From the NCBI RefSeq assembly GCF_001425825.1, contig NZ_LMDM01000009.1, positions 274,165-338,164 on the forward strand: a stretch of DNA of 64,000 nucleotides. The letters are read 5' to 3'. Positions 62,132 to 64,000 of the stretch are shown here, one piece after another. A model generated the notes under the pieces. That model saw nothing but the letters and a program-made list of their open reading frames with translations. It had not been told where the DNA came from and searched no databases. The stretch comes from Rhizobacter sp. Root1238 (GTDB taxonomy: Bacteria > Pseudomonadota > Gammaproteobacteria > Burkholderiales > Burkholderiaceae_C). Both the position numbers and the translations under genes were made by a program. Position 1 is the first letter of the stretch. Each line of letters begins with the position of its first letter.

Positions 62132-62926
62132 TCACCGCACCAACTCGGGGCCCAAGTGCGCACCATGGCCACGCAGCCCGGCCAGCAGTTCGGCGAAGGC
62201 CTCCGCCACCGGGCCGGCCGCGCCCTTGACGCCGAGTTCGATGTGGCGCCCCCACTGCGGGTGGTCGACGCTCGGCAGGCTGAACACCTTGACGCCGTCG
62301 AAGCGGGCCTCGATGGCCTCCATCAGCGGCGTGAGGGTCGACTCCATCGCGCCGAACACGATCACCGACTGCTCGCGCGGCCGCTCGGCGCGGTGCTCGC
62401 CGGCGTAGCGTTCGTCGAGCACCGACTGCAGCATCGGCCAGGCCATCACCGGGAAGCCGGGCACGAAGTGCACATGGCCGACCGAGAAGCCGGGGATCTT
62501 GTTGTAGGGGTTCGGGATGATCTGCGCGCCGGCCGGGAACATGCCCATGTTGAGGCGATGCAGGTTGTCGGCGCGCTCGGGTTCGAACGGCACGCCCTGC
62601 TCGGCGGCGACGTCGCGCATGCGTTCGAGGATCAGTTCGCGCGCCTGCGGGTGGAGCGCGAGCGGCACGCCGAGCGCGCGCGCGGCGCACTGGCGCGTGT
62701 GGTCGTCGGGCGTGGCGCCGATGCCGCCGCACGAGAACACCACGTCGCCACTGGCGAAGGCCTCGCGCAGGTGGGCGGTGATGCGCTCGGGGTCGTCGCC
62801 GACGTAGCGGGCCCACGACAGCGGGATGCCGCGCTCGTTCAGCAGCGCGATCACCTTGGGCAGGTGCTTGTCCTCGCGTTTGCCCGACAGGATCTCGTCG
62901 CCGATGATGATGACGCCGAAGTTCAT
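62132..62926 (-). CDS. CinA-N/MoaB-fold molybdopterin-binding protein
   Basis: This 264-residue protein has the MoCF-biosynthesis fold of the CinA N-terminal domain: GVIIIGDEILSGKREDKHLP, FSCGGIGATPDDHTRQC and PGFPVMAWPM. Stand-alone members are often called competence/damage-inducible protein A-like, but their function is not established. It lacks the CinA C-terminal deamidase domain. The start ATG 62926 overlaps the EI24 gene stop by 4 bases. Confidence 0.88.
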   Translation of the reverse strand: MNFGVIIIGDEILSGKREDKHLPKVIALLNERGIPLSWARYVGDDPERITAHLREAFASGDVVFSCGGIGATPDDHTRQCAARALGVPLALHPQARELILERMRDVAAEQGVPFEPERADNLHRLNMGMFPAGAQIIPNPYNKIPGFSVGHVHFVPGFPVMAWPMLQSVLDERYAGEHRAERPREQSVIVFGAMESTLTPLMEAIEARFDGVKVFSLPSVDHPQWGRHIELGVKGAAGPVAEAFAELLAGLRGHGAHLGPELVR

Positions 62927-63804
62927 GCGATGTCCTCTGAAGCGGAAGGCCTGGGAAGCGGGGTCGGGTCGCCGGCTGGCGGCAGCGCCACGGCGGCCGC
63001 GAGTTGCTGCTCGGCGCGCAGCTCGGCCAGCGCCGCCAGCGCGAAGTGCGCGAACCACAGCGACGAGAACGCGAACACCAGCGTGTAGATCCAGATCGCG
63101 ACCGGCACCAGGATCGGCGCGAGCGCGAGGAACATCAGGCCCGAGGCCCACACCAGCGACGGCGCGGCGCCGAGGTAGCCGGTGGCGATGCCGAGTCCGA
63201 GGAAGCTGGTGCGGTGGCGGCGGATCAGTTCGCGGCGCTCGTCCTTGCTCGCATGCTCCGACAGCGTGTCGTAGACCATCACGCGGTAGGTCAGCCAACC
63301 CCAGATCAGCGGTGGCACGACCAGCACCATCAGCGGCACGAACCACAGCGGGATCGATGCGATCAGCGCGACGATCGCGACCGCGGTCGAACCGAGGCTC
63401 ACGACGATGCTGCCGACGAAGGTGCCGCCGCGGCGGCGCTCCAGCAGCGGGAAGCGGCGTTGCGCCACCAGGTTCAACATCGCCGGCGTCATCAGCGTCG
63501 CGACGACCAGCAGCGACAGCAGCACCAGCACCGGCGTCGCGAGGAAGATCACGACCAGCGGGCCGAGCACCGACTTCAGGTTGCCGGCGCCGATGCTTTC
63601 GAGCCAGCTGAACAAGGGATGCAGCAGGTCCCACGAATCGAGCAGGTCGCGCACGCCGTCGATCGCGGCTTCCCAGAAGAAGTAGCCGAGGCCGAAGCTC
63701 AGGCCGACGAGCAGCGCGAGCGGCAGCAATGACAGCACGATCACGCGCGGGTGCAGGCAGTAGGCGGCGGCGCGCCAGAAGGAATCGAACAGGGGTCTGA
63801 GCAT
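62923..63804 (-). CDS. EI24-domain membrane protein
   Basis: This 293-residue membrane protein has about six hydrophobic segments (VIVLSLLPLALLVGLSFGLG, VVIFLATPVLVLLSLLVVA and others) and the EI24/CysZ-like pattern around LVAQRRFPLLERR. CysZ members carry sulphate, but this group is not proven to. ATG 63804 gives the membrane-like N-terminus. It is coupled to the CinA-like gene by overlap. Confidence 0.8.
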   Translation of the reverse strand: MLRPLFDSFWRAAAYCLHPRVIVLSLLPLALLVGLSFGLGYFFWEAAIDGVRDLLDSWDLLHPLFSWLESIGAGNLKSVLGPLVVIFLATPVLVLLSLLVVATLMTPAMLNLVAQRRFPLLERRRGGTFVGSIVVSLGSTAVAIVALIASIPLWFVPLMVLVVPPLIWGWLTYRVMVYDTLSEHASKDERRELIRRHRTSFLGLGIATGYLGAAPSLVWASGLMFLALAPILVPVAIWIYTLVFAFSSLWFAHFALAALAELRAEQQLAAAVALPPAGDPTPLPRPSASEDIA

Positions 63805-63837
63805 GGTTGCGGAGGATAGCGTGCTGGGCTTCGCGCT

Positions 63838-63868
63838 GCGAAGGCGCGTGGGGGGAGGCTGTGGCGCG
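63838..63868. repeat. Dispersed intergenic repeat B, copy 2 (inverted)
   Basis: This is the reverse-complement of 57102-57132 with two differences in 31 bases. It begins GCGAAGGCGCGTGGGGGGAG and lies upstream of the EI24 gene, next to a large G/C palindrome. Confidence 0.7.
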
Positions 63869-63880
63869 CCGTCGGGGGCG

Positions 63881-63911
63881 GTCCTCGGCCCCCCCGGGGG
63901 GGGCCGAGGAC
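63881..63911. repeat. Long G/C palindrome near the window end
   Basis: GTCCTCGG plus seven C is followed by eight G plus CCGAGGAC, so two 15-base arms are complementary with one extra G in the centre. It is intergenic, upstream of the EI24 gene and beside repeat B. It would form a very stable hairpin. Whether it is a terminator of an outside gene is unclear, as no T-run follows. Confidence 0.65.
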
Positions 63912-64000
63912 TTCCCTCCGCTGGCTGGCTTCGTGGCCCGTCGCCGAAACTCCCTCCGCTCACTTCGTTCGCTGTGGTCAAACAGTCGGCGACAGTCAGT

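Overview
The window is about 64 kb of GC-rich DNA (mostly near 70% G+C) with dense, often overlapping genes. It looks like the chromosome of a beta-proteobacterium of the order Burkholderiales, perhaps near Rubrivivax, Leptothrix or Methylibium. That placement is inferred from gene content: RND pumps with a LysR regulator, a methylmalonyl-CoA mutase operon with a GntR regulator, glnA-DUF4124-ntrB-ntrC, and GC-rich dispersed repeats. No tRNA, rRNA, CRISPR array, integrase or transposase was seen. There is no gene-free stretch over 300 bases once the small genes are counted.

Layout. 1-312 is the 3' end of an aminotransferase. 436-4993 (+) holds a PEGA-domain Ser/Thr kinase, a small lipoprotein and ybgC-tolQ-tolR-tolA, without tolB or pal. 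4955-6058 (-) is an FAD oxidoreductase that overlaps the tolA tail. 6173-8692 (-) is a bufferin-type operon: a four-cysteine secreted precursor, a DUF692/MNIO enzyme, a DUF2063 partner and a DoxX membrane protein. 8843-14693 (-) is an RND tripartite pump with a divergent LysR gene (14838-15830). 15929-18868 (+) carries a hydrolase, an RluF-like pseudouridine synthase and a phosphopantetheinyl transferase. 18957-19898 is an AT-richer orphan gene with an internally duplicated domain. 19943-22331 (-) has AlkB, a lipoprotein and a CesT-like chaperone. 22741-27915 (-) is an EmrAB-type efflux operon with its MarR gene, and a divergent ABC exporter follows (28061-29842).

29961-31677 (+) has an OmpA-like lipoprotein and thyA. 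32149-35627 (-) is a translationally coupled periplasmic binding protein and hybrid histidine kinase. 35721-43010 (-) is a propionyl-CoA to succinyl-CoA module (mutase, MeaB, PccB, PccA, epimerase-like VOC protein) with a divergent GntR regulator. 43863-45472 (+) has folA, a DUF4337 protein and an OsmC protein. 45474-51520 (-) is a signalling operon (CHASE3 hybrid kinase, CheR, CheB, REC-kinase). 51778-56270 carries two small genes and the divergent phosphoketolase/acetate kinase pair. 56326-57090 is exonuclease III. 57150-61885 (-) is the nitrogen-control block ntrC, ntrB, DUF4124, glnA. 62132-63804 (-) has a CinA-N-type protein and an EI24 membrane protein.

Themes are envelope maintenance, export and metal defence (Tol, three exporters, bufferin), signalling with unusual partners, and central carbon and nitrogen metabolism. 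The bufferin operon is a recently described type of system. The least explained items are the duplicated-domain orphan at 18957, the CesT-like chaperone without a secretion system, and the epimerase-like protein with altered metal ligands.
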